This document shows, one piece after another, positions 9,598 to 18,749 of a stretch of 64,000 bases of DNA. Each line of letters starts with the position of its first letter. The first letter of the stretch is position 1. The stretch comes from JAMQKA01 sp034521835 (GTDB lineage: Bacteria > Bacteroidota > Rhodothermia > Balneolales > Balneolaceae): the NCBI GenBank assembly GCA_034521835.1, contig JAXHMA010000005.1, positions 1 to 64,000 on the forward strand, written 5' to 3'. The position numbers and the translations under genes were made by a program. The notes below the pieces were generated by a model. The model was not told the DNA's origin and ran no database searches. It saw only the letters and a list, made by a program, of their open reading frames with translations.

Positions 9598-10343
9598 ATG
9601 GTGGATAACATCGATCCCAAACTTCGCGAGCTTGATCGATATTTCGATGCACAGCTGAATCAAATTGAAAGAACAGGTAGCCGGACCAAGTCAACCGGCT
9701 CGAGATCTCTATTCCTGGTAATTGCCAAGTGGAGTCTCCGGGTTTTGAGTATAGCATGTGTGTTGATCCTGCCTTTTTCCTGTTGATAAAAATAGCGCTA
9801 TACAGCTACCAGGTGTACCATCTCAATGGCTGGTTATCATTGGGGCTGGGAGCATTGGCAGCCTTGACTGTGCTGCTGATATGCGGGTTCTACCTGGTTT
9901 ATCGTCTATCGGGCAGGAGGAAAGTACTTCCATTGGTGTTGCGTGTAGCCACCGCTCTGGTGATCGCATACTGTACGTACAGCCTGCTCTATCTCTCCAG
10001 CGTAAACAGTAAAAGCGAAGGAGTAAGAAGTCACTACCGGTCGCTGCATCCTATTCTAAGGGTCACGCTTTCAACCGTAACGCTGGCCGACTCGGACTTG
10101 GTGATTACTGATATGCAAAGAACCAGGGCGGATTATCGCCGAATGGGCTTGCCGCCCCGCCAGCAGTCCCTGCACTACATACAGTCGACCGGCTATGTAC
10201 ACGCCGTGGACGTGCGGACAAAAGGCCGTTCTGAATGGAAGAACTGGCTAACGGAAATGGTATTCAAATCTCTGGGATATCACACCCTGCGACATGCTGG
10301 TACGGCCGATCACCTGCATGTGGCACTGCCGTTGAATGATTGA
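9598..10343 (+). CDS. Membrane protein with C-terminal M15-like domain (frameshifted)
   Basis: About 247 residues when one T is added to the poly-T run near 9777 (reading ILPFFLLIKIALY). A polar N-terminus (residues 1-38) is followed by three hydrophobic segments around residues 40-68, 76-100 and 108-125. The C-terminal domain then has QQSLHYIQSTGYVHAVDVRT and, near the end, TADHLHVALPL. The spaced H..D and H-x-H pattern recalls the zinc site of D-Ala-D-Ala carboxypeptidases of the M15/hedgehog type, but the first motif is shorter than the usual H-x6-D. A cell-wall hydrolase role is therefore only a suggestion. It stands upstream of a 2H phosphoesterase gene with a 69-nt gap. Confidence 0.5.
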
Positions 10344-10412
10344 TCATTCTGCTGTAGCTTGCAGCATCCAAATAATATCTCCAATCTGCTTAGAATCATT
10401 ACCTGCACGCAC

Positions 10413-10937
10413 ATGAGTAATAAGCAAACGTATTCATTATGGTTGCGCCCGTTTGGCGATATCGCTTATAGTCTTCGCCAGCGTATAAAAAAGTTAAGTG
10501 CAAAGCATAACACCCCGGTTTTCGAGCCGCATGTTACCCTTCTTGGCGGTCTGGAACAGGGCGTAACTGAACTCATCCAGCTGACCGATACCCTGGCTGG
10601 GGCTCTCCACCCTTTTGATATTATCCTGACGCGTGCGGGTTCTGGCAATACCTTTTATCAATCAATTTTTGTGCACGCACAAAAAAGCGAGGAGCTCTTA
10701 AGCGCCCGATCTACGGCCGAGAAGCTATTTGGGGCGCGGCCCGAACAGGAATATGTGCCACATCTCAGTCTGCTGTATGGGGAGTTGAGCCAAAAGGAGA
10801 AGGAGCGGATACTTAACGTGATGGGCCGTGAATTCCATATCCGCTTTACAGTGCATAACGTGTTGCTCGTAAATGCAACCGGAAAACCAAAGGAATGGAA
10901 AAATATTCACTCATCAGAATTTAGTGAAGTCAAATGA
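10413..10937 (+). CDS. 2'-5' RNA ligase-like 2H phosphoesterase
   Basis: A 174-residue 2H phosphoesterase. Both signature motifs are present: EPHVTLLGG near residue 36 and VPHLSLLYG near residue 114, giving two H-x-[TS] catalytic pairs. I chose the internal ATG at 10413 (MSNKQTYSLWLRP), because the upstream 18 residues from 10359 do not look like the family. The closest well-known relatives are cyclic phosphodiesterases acting on ADP-ribose 1'',2''-cyclic phosphate (the product of 2'-phosphotransfer), and ThpR/LigT. The presence of kptA at 39352 makes a CPDase role attractive, but the two are 28 kb apart. Confidence 0.75.
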   Translation: MSNKQTYSLWLRPFGDIAYSLRQRIKKLSAKHNTPVFEPHVTLLGGLEQGVTELIQLTDTLAGALHPFDIILTRAGSGNTFYQSIFVHAQKSEELLSARSTAEKLFGARPEQEYVPHLSLLYGELSQKEKERILNVMGREFHIRFTVHNVLLVNATGKPKEWKNIHSSEFSEVK

Positions 10938-11019
10938 ATGTACCGTTCGGCGTTGCTGTTTTAATACTTCTCAAAGAAACGACAAAACTTATTAAAAGTA
11001 CGTAAAAAAATAGGAGCTT

Positions 11020-12423
11020 ATGTCTGACTACAAATTTTTTGAGCAAGTAAATAAAGCTTTTGATGAAGCGGCCCAGTACTCTCGATTTGACGAGGGGTTG
11101 CTGGATCAGATCAAGGTTTGCAACAACGTGTATCATATCACCTTTCCGCTCCGGAGGGATGATGGTACGATCGAGGTAATTAAAGGGTGGCGGGTTGAAC
11201 ATAGTCATCACAAACTGCCAACCAAGGGCGGTATCCGCTACAGCAACTTGGTGAATGAAGATGAAACCATGGCCTTGGCCGCGCTGATGACCTACAAATG
11301 CGCGGTAGTGGATGTCCCTTTCGGTGGCGCAAAAGGCGGAATAAGAATAGATAAGAACAAATATTCTGATGCTGAGCTAGAACGGATAACACGGCGATAT
11401 ACCTTCGAGCTGATCAAAAAAGATTTTATAGGTCCGGGATCGGATGTGCCCGCCCCCGATTACGGAACAGGGGCTCGCGAAATGGGCTGGATTCTCGACA
11501 CCTATCGCCAGCTATCTAATGATATTAATAGCGAGGGATGCGTAACAGGCAAGCCGATTCCTCAAGGTGGTATCCGTGGACGTGTCGAGGCAACCGGTCG
11601 CGGGGTCTTTTTTGGGGTCCGCGAGGCCTGCCGAAACAAAGAGGACATGGAAGAACTGGGGCTTAATCAAGGCATTGAAGGTAAAACCTTTATCGTGCAG
11701 GGACTCGGTAATGTGGGGTATCACTCCGCAAAATATATGACCGAGGCGGGCGCCAAGCTGATCGGGGTGGCAGAAATTGAGGGTTCCATCTATGATCCCA
11801 GCGGGATTGATCTGGAAAAATTAGTGGAGTACAGGGAAGAAAGTGGCTCCATACTTGGATTCGGCAATTCGGAGGAGCTGGCAAATAATAAAGCCGTGTT
11901 GGAGAAGGAGTGCGATGTCTTAATCCCGGCGGCCCTTGAAAACCAGATAAATGACGAGAATGCAGCCGGTATCAAGGCGAAAATTATTGCGGAGGCCGCT
12001 AATGGTCCCACTACTTCCAAGGCACATAATATCCTCAAAAAGCGCGGGGCCCTGATAATTCCCGACAACTACCTGAATGCCGGCGGGGTAACCGTATCTT
12101 ATTTTGAGTGGCTCAAAAACCTATCTCACGTGCGGTTTGGCCGACTTGAAAAGCGGGCTGAGGAAACCAGCTATAGAAAGATCCTAAAAGTAGTTGAGGA
12201 TATTTCCGATCGTAAATTTACCGAGCAAGAGATGGATAATCTTTCCCGTGGCGCGGGCGAATATGAGCTGGTCGACTCCGGCCTGGAAGAAACCATGGTC
12301 AATGCCTATAACGAAATCAATGATCTGCGCAAGAAACACGATATCGACCTGCGTACGGCGGCATTTCTCAACGCTATCAACAAAGTGGGAATCATGTATG
12401 AACAGATGGGAATCTTCCCATAA
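11020..12423 (+). CDS. gdhA: Glutamate/Leu/Phe/Val dehydrogenase
   Basis: A 467-residue NAD(P)-dependent amino-acid dehydrogenase. The substrate region is intact: HHKLPTKGGIRY (about residues 63-74) and YKCAVVDVPFGGAKGG (about 92-107, with the catalytic lysine). The conserved Asp follows in PGSDVPAPDYGTG. The Rossmann domain has VQGLGNVGYHSA near residue 227, and the C-terminal half has IPDNYLNAGGVTVSYFEW. Length and motifs fit the glutamate dehydrogenase branch better than leucine dehydrogenase (about 370). A clear AGGAG ribosome-binding site precedes the ATG and a terminator follows directly. It catalyses oxidative deamination of glutamate to 2-oxoglutarate or the reverse. Confidence 0.9.
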   Translation: MSDYKFFEQVNKAFDEAAQYSRFDEGLLDQIKVCNNVYHITFPLRRDDGTIEVIKGWRVEHSHHKLPTKGGIRYSNLVNEDETMALAALMTYKCAVVDVPFGGAKGGIRIDKNKYSDAELERITRRYTFELIKKDFIGPGSDVPAPDYGTGAREMGWILDTYRQLSNDINSEGCVTGKPIPQGGIRGRVEATGRGVFFGVREACRNKEDMEELGLNQGIEGKTFIVQGLGNVGYHSAKYMTEAGAKLIGVAEIEGSIYDPSGIDLEKLVEYREESGSILGFGNSEELANNKAVLEKECDVLIPAALENQINDENAAGIKAKIIAEAANGPTTSKAHNILKKRGALIIPDNYLNAGGVTVSYFEWLKNLSHVRFGRLEKRAEETSYRKILKVVEDISDRKFTEQEMDNLSRGAGEYELVDSGLEETMVNAYNEINDLRKKHDIDLRTAAFLNAINKVGIMYEQMGIFP

Positions 12424-12452
12424 AAAAAGAGGCCCAGCTCTGGACCTCTTTT
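12424..12452 (+). terminator. Terminator of gdhA
   Basis: AAAGAGG and CCTCTTTT with an inner CCAG/CTGG pairing directly follow the gdhA stop codon. Confidence 0.8.
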
Positions 12453-12562
12453 AGGATGGATTTTGGAAGTAATCGTGCCGGCCGGAGATTGAAATATGTT
12501 TGTAAGTCCCGTAATCTCGAGCCAGCTATAACCTAGTACGGTTAATCATATCTAAAGTTACA

Positions 12563-12655
12563 ATGACCTCTTTTTATATCATGATGTTTGTGGTGCCGGT
12601 GGCCATCATCGGTTTTAGCTTCTGGCTGGCTGGTAAAACGAAATCTAACACCTGA
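12563..12655 (+). CDS. 30-residue membrane peptide, putative symporter accessory
   Basis: A very short ORF (MTSFYIMMFVVPVAIIGFSF and then WLAGKTKSNT). It has one transmembrane segment and a positively charged C-terminus. It ends 13 nt before the GTG start of the sodium:solute symporter and reads in the same direction. Tiny single-helix proteins directly ahead of SSS-family symporters occur in many bacteria and are annotated as symporter small accessory proteins. That placement, plus the hydrophobic pattern, is the whole evidence. There is a purine-poor region upstream and no strong ribosome-binding site. Confidence 0.5.
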   Translation: MTSFYIMMFVVPVAIIGFSFWLAGKTKSNT

Positions 12656-12668
12656 TAGCTGATATCCA

Positions 12669-14160
12669 GTGGAAGAAACCCAAGTCGTCTCCATCGCCGT
12701 CAATGAGTATGCCGTTGGGGCGTTTATTGGTTACCTGTTTCTGTTGATTGGAATCGGCATCTATTCCTCCCGTTTTTCTTCAAAGGGTATCAGCGAGTTT
12801 TTTATCGCCGGAAGAAATATGAACCGTTTTGTGGTGGCCCTTTCGGCGGTGGTTTCGGGTCGCAGCGCGTGGCTGCTGCTGGGCGTTACGGGCATGGCCT
12901 ATAGCCAGGGCGCCTCGGCCGTGTGGGCCGTTATTGGTTTACATTGTGGTGGAGCTTTTTCTGTTCCTCTATTACGCACGGAGGCTGCGCTCCTTTTCCG
13001 AAGCCTACGACTGCATCACCGTGCCCGACTTTTTTGCCGAACGTTTCAACGATCACAACGGCACCCTCCGGATGGCGCTCGTGGCGGTATTTCTTATTTT
13101 TATGGTGGGATACGTCTCTTCGCAGTTTGTGGCCGGTGGCAAGGCGTTTGCGTCCAGTTTTCATATCGAGCAGGATACCGGCATTTACATTTCGGCCGCT
13201 ATCATCTTTGCCTACACCGTGCTGGGCGGTTTCCTGGCCGTCAGCCTCACTGATATGTTCCAGGCCATATTTATGATTTTTGCCCTTGTGGTACTGCCGT
13301 TTATCGCCATTATTGACGCCGGTGGACTGGATATGGTGCTTTCTCAACTAACAAGCATGGATCCCACCCTCGTTGATCCGCTGGCGCTTTCTATCGGCGG
13401 GCTGTTTGGGTTTTTGGGGATAGGGCTTGGTTCGCCGGGCAACCCGCATATCCTCTCGCGGTATATGGCTATTGATGATGTAGAGCAGTTGCGGTGGACC
13501 GCCGTGGTCGGCACGATCTGGAACGTGGTGATGGCCTGGGGCGCGCTGTTTATCGGGCTGGCCGGTCGTGTCTATTTCCCGGAGGTAGATCTGTTGCCGG
13601 CCGCTGACCAGGAAAATCTGTATCCCGTGCTGGCCCAGCAGCATCTTCATCCCGTTATTTTCGGGGTAGTGGTGGCTTCCATTTTTGCGGCGATCATGTC
13701 CACGGCCGACTCCCAACTGCTGGTGGCTGCCTCCGCCGTAGTACGAGATATTTATGACAAGATCATCAAAAAGGGAGAAGAGATTCCGCAACAAACCCTG
13801 GTGCTTTACAGCCGGCTGGTAGTGTTGGCGCTGGTTATTATTGCGCTGCTGTTCGGCATTTTTGCACAGGAGTACGTGTTCTGGCTGGTACTGTTTGCCT
13901 GGGCGGGGCTGGGCGCCTCGATCGGGCCGACCTCCATCCTGGCTCTCTACTGGCGCGGAACCACCAAGGCAGGTATTTTTGCCGGGTTGTTCACCGGTAC
14001 GGCCGTCACCTTGATCTGGTACTACATTCCCACGCTGAAAAACAATCTGTATGAATTGATTCCCGCCTTCTTTCTGAGCCTGCTCGCCACATGGCTGGTC
14101 AGCCTCTTCACCCGGAAACCCGACAATGTAGATGAGGCGTTTGTAGAACTTGAAAAATAG
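12669..14160 (+). CDS. Sodium:solute symporter, PutP-like (frameshifted)
   Basis: About 496 residues with roughly 12-13 membrane segments. The GTG start at 12669 gives MEETQVVSIAVNEYAVGAFIG. SSS marks are visible: FFIAGRNMNRFVVALSAVVSGRSAWLLLG at the start of the transport core, YVSSQFVAGGKAF, then SLTDMFQAIFMIFALVVLP and ASIFAAIMSTADSQLLVAASAVVRD (sodium-site region). These match proline/sodium symporters such as PutP more closely than sugar symporters. One extra T in a TTT run near 12942 breaks the frame; removing it reads AVIGYIVVELFLFLYY. Because gdhA lies directly upstream, transport of proline or glutamate-family amino acids is plausible but not proven. Confidence 0.85.
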
Positions 14161-14999
14161 TCTCCCTAAAGCACTTTGTGCTCCCGGTTTGCTTTGGCGA
14201 GGGCCATTCAATAAAAAAGGGTAAAAACTTGCGCCATATTTTTTTACCTATCCGAATCTTACGAAATCATTTTTCCTGCTGATGAATATAAAGTTTTACC
14301 AGCCAAGCGAAATGGAAAAAATGTGCATCTCCTTGTAAAGTTATTTTTTAACGGTGGAGAATTAACCAAATCGTCCTAATGAAGATGAAATTTCAAATAG
14401 TTTAATTACAGTTCGGTAGAATTACTATGGATTACTCCAGCTACTGACGCTGTAATCCATCGATCATTAGGGGCTATAAACGATCCTGCCTTAACTATTA
14501 TCAGATAATCGCTTATCAAAATAAAAATTGGAATTAGAGAGCATATAAATTTATCAATAGATTCTTTTTATACATGGACGAAGAAATAAATTAACCTGAG
14601 CTCGGTTTAAGGATTCCTTGAAAATCTTTATTTCTGAGCCAATAGCACTTTTTTAGTTGTTCATTTTTTAAACGATGAAAAAATGAACCGAAACCATCGC
14701 CGGCTGGTGAAATTTTTGCTGCGTACCCGCCACGGAGCTAAAAACATTTAAACTCAATCCGCTGGAAAGCGCGGATTTCACCCGACTTTGGTTTCTGAAC
14801 GCTTCCCGCTCTGGTCACTCGGATCAACAAAAATTTCATAAGGATGATAAAAACCAACAATGAGACTTCATTTACGGGCATCCTTATCACGAGTTGACGT
14901 TAAATTAACTAATTAATCTCGACTCATTTATTACTTTCACCTTTCAGAGTTTTTGCTTAGCCTTTCTCACAACCAACAGAAACGTAAGGGATTGGGATT
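14161..14999. other. Long intergenic region before glgB
   Basis: About 840 nt without a convincing gene. It is AT-rich except for a GC-richer block at 14690-14840, which forms part of a structured element described separately (14659-14837). No promoter could be picked with confidence upstream of glgB. The last 60 nt hold a purine-rich stretch (AACGTAAGGGATTGGGATT) just ahead of the GTG start of glgB. Confidence 0.45.
14659..14837. repeat. Hairpin plus GC-rich palindromic intergenic element
   Basis: Three nested signals. An 11-bp perfect hairpin, GTTCATTTTTT / AAAAAATGAAC, spans 14659-14688. An inverted pair, GAAATTTTTGCTG at 14709-14721 and CAACAAAAATTTC at 14825-14837 (12 of 13 matched), encloses a GC-richer block. 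Inside this, AATCCGC / GCGGATT pair at 14756-14777. The arrangement (hairpin of a short A/T-tract tetranucleotide, then a palindromic GC-rich tail) resembles intergenic repeats I recall from Bacteroidota genomes. Only one copy is in the window, so the repeat status is inference. Confidence 0.5.
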
Positions 15000-16862
15000 G
15001 TGGAACAATTATTATCCGACGAAAAGAAATGGCTTTGGAATGAAGGTAAGTATCACCGGGCCTATGAGGTGCTCGGCGCTCACCTGACCGAGGAAGACGG
15101 TAAAAAGGGCGTGCGCTTTACGGTGTGGGCCCCCAATGCGTACCGGGTCAGCGTGGTGGGTGAATTTAACAACTGGCACGGCGATGAACACGTGATGCAG
15201 CCGGTCAACGATACCGGCTTGTGGTCGACCTTTGTGCCGGGAGTCGAAAAATGGGCCATCTATAAATATGAGATCAAAACCGGCAAAAACGAGCCGCCCT
15301 TTCTCAAGGCCGATCCGTACGCCTGCGTAAGCGAGCTACGCCCCAAAGTGGCTTCACTGGTGTATGATGTTGATGCCTACGAATGGAGCGACCAAGAATG
15401 GCTGGAGAAGCGAAATGAACGGCAGGCAGTCGACAAGCCGATGTCGATCTACGAGGTGCATCTTGGTTCCTGGCGCCGAAAAGGCGAACACCAGGAATAC
15501 CTGACCTACCGCGAGCTGGCTGATGAACTGGTCTACTACGTAGATGAAATGGGTTTTACACACATCGAGCTGATGCCGGTGGCTGAACACCCGTACGATC
15601 CCTCCTGGGGATACCAGGTAATGGGCTATTTTGCACCGACCAGCCGCTTCGGCGATCCCGATGACTTTATGTATTTCGTGGATCAGTGCCACAGACATGA
15701 TATCGGCGTTATTCTGGATTGGGTGCCGGCCCACTTTCCCCGCGACGATCAGGGACTGCAGATGTACGACGGGTCGCCCCTCTACGAATCTGAAGACCCC
15801 AAACGGCGCGAACAGAAAGACTGGGGCACCCACATTTTTGATTATGGAAAGGCCGGTGTTCGGAATTTTCTGCTCTCCAATGCGCTCTTTTGGTGTGATA
15901 AATACCATATAGACGCACTGCGTGTAGATGCGGTAGCCTCCATGCTCTACCTGGATTATTCAAAGGAAGAGGGGGAGTGGTCGCCCAACCAGTATGGCGG
16001 ACGTGAACACCTGGAGGCGATCGAATTCCTGAAACAGTTCAACGCCATGATGAAAAAGGAGTATCCGGGAGCGCTCACTATCGCCGAGGAATCAACTTCT
16101 TGGCCGGGAGTAACGCAGCCTACCGAATATGGTGGCCTTGGTTTCGATTTTAAATGGAACATGGGCTGGATGAACGATACCCTCTCCTATATGGAAATGG
16201 ACGTTGGCGACCGGAAACGCAATGCGGAGAACATCACATTTCCGATGGTTTATGCCATGTCAGAAAAATTTGTGCTCCCTCTTTCGCATGATGAAGTGGT
16301 ACACATGAAGAAACCGCTGATCTATAAAGCGCCAGGTTTTCACGATCAACAGTTTCCTAATCTGCGATTGCTGTACGTTTACCAGATCGGCCATCCCGGC
16401 AAAAAGTTGCTGTTTATGGGGGGCGAATTCGGTCAAACCAGCGAATGGGCCGAAGATCGCTCCCTGGACTGGCATCTGCTTCAATATGAGCCCCATCGCG
16501 GTATTCAGAACCTGTACAAAGATTTACTCAAACTGTATCATGAGGAGGAAAGTTTGTATGTTCAGGATAATCGTTACGAGGGTTTTGAGTGGACCGATCT
16601 TGGGCGAAACCACGGCGGAGTGTTTTCTTTCTTGCGGAAAGCCGCAGATCCCAGCAATCACCTGCTGTTTATTCTTAATTTTTCGGATGACATGATCGGT
16701 GAATATCAGCCGGGGCCGTTTCACGGAGTGAACTATAAGGTGATCTTTAACAGTAATTCCCGTTATTACGGCGGGGATGACGAGGGAGGGGTCATCGACC
16801 GTTTTAAGAATACCGTTCCCGTGGCACCGTTTTCTGGTCTGATCCTTAAACCGGGGGAATAG
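15000..16862 (+). CDS. glgB: 1,4-alpha-glucan branching enzyme
   Basis: A 620-residue GH13 enzyme that introduces alpha-1,6 branches into glycogen. It starts at a GTG (MEQLLSDEKKWLWNEGKYHRAYEVLGAH). An N-terminal CBM48 module runs to about residue 115 (VRFTVWAPNAYRVSVVGEFNNW). The barrel follows: HLGSW near 155, GVILDWVPAHFPRD near 237, nucleophile Asp in DALRVDAVASM near 309, acid/base Glu in TIAEEST near 361, and the transition-state pair in LSHDEVVH near 428. The extra N-terminal module of the longest GlgB proteins is absent, which is common. It opens the glycogen-linked run with short glgA about 1 kb downstream, while glgP is 34 kb away. Confidence 0.95.
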   Translation: MEQLLSDEKKWLWNEGKYHRAYEVLGAHLTEEDGKKGVRFTVWAPNAYRVSVVGEFNNWHGDEHVMQPVNDTGLWSTFVPGVEKWAIYKYEIKTGKNEPPFLKADPYACVSELRPKVASLVYDVDAYEWSDQEWLEKRNERQAVDKPMSIYEVHLGSWRRKGEHQEYLTYRELADELVYYVDEMGFTHIELMPVAEHPYDPSWGYQVMGYFAPTSRFGDPDDFMYFVDQCHRHDIGVILDWVPAHFPRDDQGLQMYDGSPLYESEDPKRREQKDWGTHIFDYGKAGVRNFLLSNALFWCDKYHIDALRVDAVASMLYLDYSKEEGEWSPNQYGGREHLEAIEFLKQFNAMMKKEYPGALTIAEESTSWPGVTQPTEYGGLGFDFKWNMGWMNDTLSYMEMDVGDRKRNAENITFPMVYAMSEKFVLPLSHDEVVHMKKPLIYKAPGFHDQQFPNLRLLYVYQIGHPGKKLLFMGGEFGQTSEWAEDRSLDWHLLQYEPHRGIQNLYKDLLKLYHEEESLYVQDNRYEGFEWTDLGRNHGGVFSFLRKAADPSNHLLFILNFSDDMIGEYQPGPFHGVNYKVIFNSNSRYYGGDDEGGVIDRFKNTVPVAPFSGLILKPGE

Positions 16863-17027
16863 TATTTAGATAATATTAGGATTAGTTTTTTAGGAGTGTT
16901 CAAAAATACTTGCAGTTTACAGGGGTAGGTCTTACATGCTATAACAATGACCTTGGTAACCTTACTTTATTAAAAAGGTTCATTTTAGTATTTTAGACCG
17001 TTTAATTCTCAAATTTCAAACAGGCAC

Positions 17028-17858
17028 ATGGCATTTAAACTGAATCATCTTCCGAAAAGAACGAGCAAACCACGTGAAAAAGGGGTCACCCTGGTTTTGG
17101 ACAAAGGCTTTAGTGTTAGGCAGGCCGAAGATTTTTGTGAGTCCAGTTCAAATTATATTGACATTGTGAAGTTAGGCTGGGGCACCAGTTATGTAACTCA
17201 AAACCTGGAAGATAAACTTGCCGTTTACCAAAATGCCAATATCCCCGTTTACTTCGGGGGTACTCTTTTTGAGGCCTACATGTTGCGCGATCAGCTGGAT
17301 GGATACCGACAGCTGCTGGATCGTTTTGGTATCCAGTATCTGGAAGTTTCCAATGGAACGATCTGGCTGTCCGATCAGCGCAAGCTCGAAATTATCCGTG
17401 ATCTTAGCAGAGATTACACCGTGCTTTCTGAAGTAGGCAGTAAAAATCCCAACGATATTATTCCTCCCTACAAGTGGGTAAAAATGATTGAGCGAGAACT
17501 TGAAGCTGGTGCATGGAAGATTATCTGTGAGGCCCGTGAAAGTGGTACGGTAGGAGTTTTTAGGCCCAATGGAGAAGTGCGTTCCGGCCTTATTGATGAG
17601 ATTGCTGATCAGATTTCTGTGGAGAATCTTATTTTTGAAGCTCCCAAAAAAGAGCAGCAAGTTTGGTTTATCAAAAAATTTGGAAGCAATGTCAATCTTG
17701 GAAACATTCAGCCTTCCGAAGTGATCCCTGTCGAGACTCTTCGTCTGGGTCTGCGGAGTGATACCCTGTTCGACTTCTATTCGCTAAACGATGAAGAGAT
17801 GGATCAGCTGTATATTGAACAGGAAATAGAAAATAAAGACAAAGAGACTGAAGAATAG
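17028..17858 (+). CDS. comA: Phosphosulfolactate synthase (ComA family)
   Basis: A 276-residue TIM-barrel protein of the ComA family, which joins sulfite to phosphoenolpyruvate to give (2R)-phospho-3-sulfolactate. Family marks: KPREKGVTLVLDKGFSVRQAEDF, YIDIVKLGWGTSYV, IPVYFGGTLFEAYM, IQYLEVSNGTIWL and the late ICEARESG and IFEAPKKEQQ (acidic metal or substrate residues). In methanogens it starts coenzyme M synthesis; in bacteria, homologues can feed sulfolactate, cysteate or sulfonolipid pathways. Here it sits between glgB and short glgA, 45 nt ahead of the latter, on the same strand. No partner genes (ComB/ComC/ComDE) are in the window, so the pathway is inference. Confidence 0.85.
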   Translation: MAFKLNHLPKRTSKPREKGVTLVLDKGFSVRQAEDFCESSSNYIDIVKLGWGTSYVTQNLEDKLAVYQNANIPVYFGGTLFEAYMLRDQLDGYRQLLDRFGIQYLEVSNGTIWLSDQRKLEIIRDLSRDYTVLSEVGSKNPNDIIPPYKWVKMIERELEAGAWKIICEARESGTVGVFRPNGEVRSGLIDEIADQISVENLIFEAPKKEQQVWFIKKFGSNVNLGNIQPSEVIPVETLRLGLRSDTLFDFYSLNDEEMDQLYIEQEIENKDKETEE

Positions 17859-17903
17859 TAGAATTTATAGTACTCACCTCAATCCTTTAGCCCTGATAAT
17901 TAT

Positions 17904-18698
17904 ATGAAAGTTTTATACGCTGCTGCCGAAATTTCTCCATTTGCACGAATGACTAACACAGCAGATCTTCTGAGATTCCTACCAGCATCTCTGCAAGATA
18001 AAGGCTACGAAATTCGTATTCTTCTGCCTAAGTATGGTACCATTAATGACCGCCGGAATCGACTGCATGAGGTGATACGACTGTCGGGCATTGAGGTAGA
18101 AGTGGGCGATAAAATAGAGAGCATGCGCATTAAGGTAGCCAGTATTCCCAACGCCAAGCTCCAGGTCTATTTCCTTGATAATGAAACCTACTTCGATCGG
18201 AAGGCCCTGTTCTTGAATCCCGAAACCCAGGAGCATTACGACGACAATGACCAGCGGCTTGTCTTCTACAATAAAGGAGTGCTGGAGACAGTTATGAAGT
18301 TAGGTTGGGAGCCGGATATCATCCACTGCCATGACTGGCCTGCCGGATTGATACCGCTTCTGGTCAAAGAAAAGTATAAGGATGTCGATATTTTTAAAAA
18401 TTCAAAAATTGTTTACAATATCCACCATCCCGAAAATCATGGCATTTTCGATAAATCCCTGCTCGATTTGATTGGACTTTCCGATTCTTTCGATATTGAT
18501 TCCGTGCAGGAAAATGGCAAAATTGACCTTCGCAAAATTGGGTTGCAGTTCAGCGATGCCGTGGTAACCGGAAATCATCTTACCGGCCAGCTCGACGATC
18601 TGTTTGAAGAGATGGGCATTGAGCCTACTCAAATTCAAGGATCTCCCGAAATGGTGTCCGACCAGTTTGCTGACTATTATGATCAACTGGCGGATTGA
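17904..18698 (+). CDS. Single-domain glycogen/starch synthase
   Basis: A 264-residue protein matching only the N-terminal GT5 lobe of starch/glycogen synthase: MKVLYAAAEISPFARMTNTADLL..LPASLQDKGYEIRILLPKYG, then VYFLDNETYFDR and DIIHCHDWPAGLIPLLVKEKY. Full GlgA is about 480 residues and has a second Rossmann domain carrying the ADP-glucose site, which is absent here; the reading frame is clean, so this is not truncation by frameshift. The canonical KTGGL near the N-terminus is replaced by MTNTADL. Short proteins of this type are typical in Bacteroidota. Whether it makes glycogen alone is uncertain. It lies immediately upstream of the DUF4270 gene (51-nt gap). Confidence 0.8.
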   Translation: MKVLYAAAEISPFARMTNTADLLRFLPASLQDKGYEIRILLPKYGTINDRRNRLHEVIRLSGIEVEVGDKIESMRIKVASIPNAKLQVYFLDNETYFDRKALFLNPETQEHYDDNDQRLVFYNKGVLETVMKLGWEPDIIHCHDWPAGLIPLLVKEKYKDVDIFKNSKIVYNIHHPENHGIFDKSLLDLIGLSDSFDIDSVQENGKIDLRKIGLQFSDAVVTGNHLTGQLDDLFEEMGIEPTQIQGSPEMVSDQFADYYDQLAD

Positions 18699-18749
18699 CC
18701 AATACATTGTAACTAGTTAAATATTTCTTACATACTGTTAATTTAGCTT

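Noticed and set aside
13348..14211. A 287-codon minus-strand ORF
   Set aside because: Antisense of the sodium symporter; composition is polar and without motifs.
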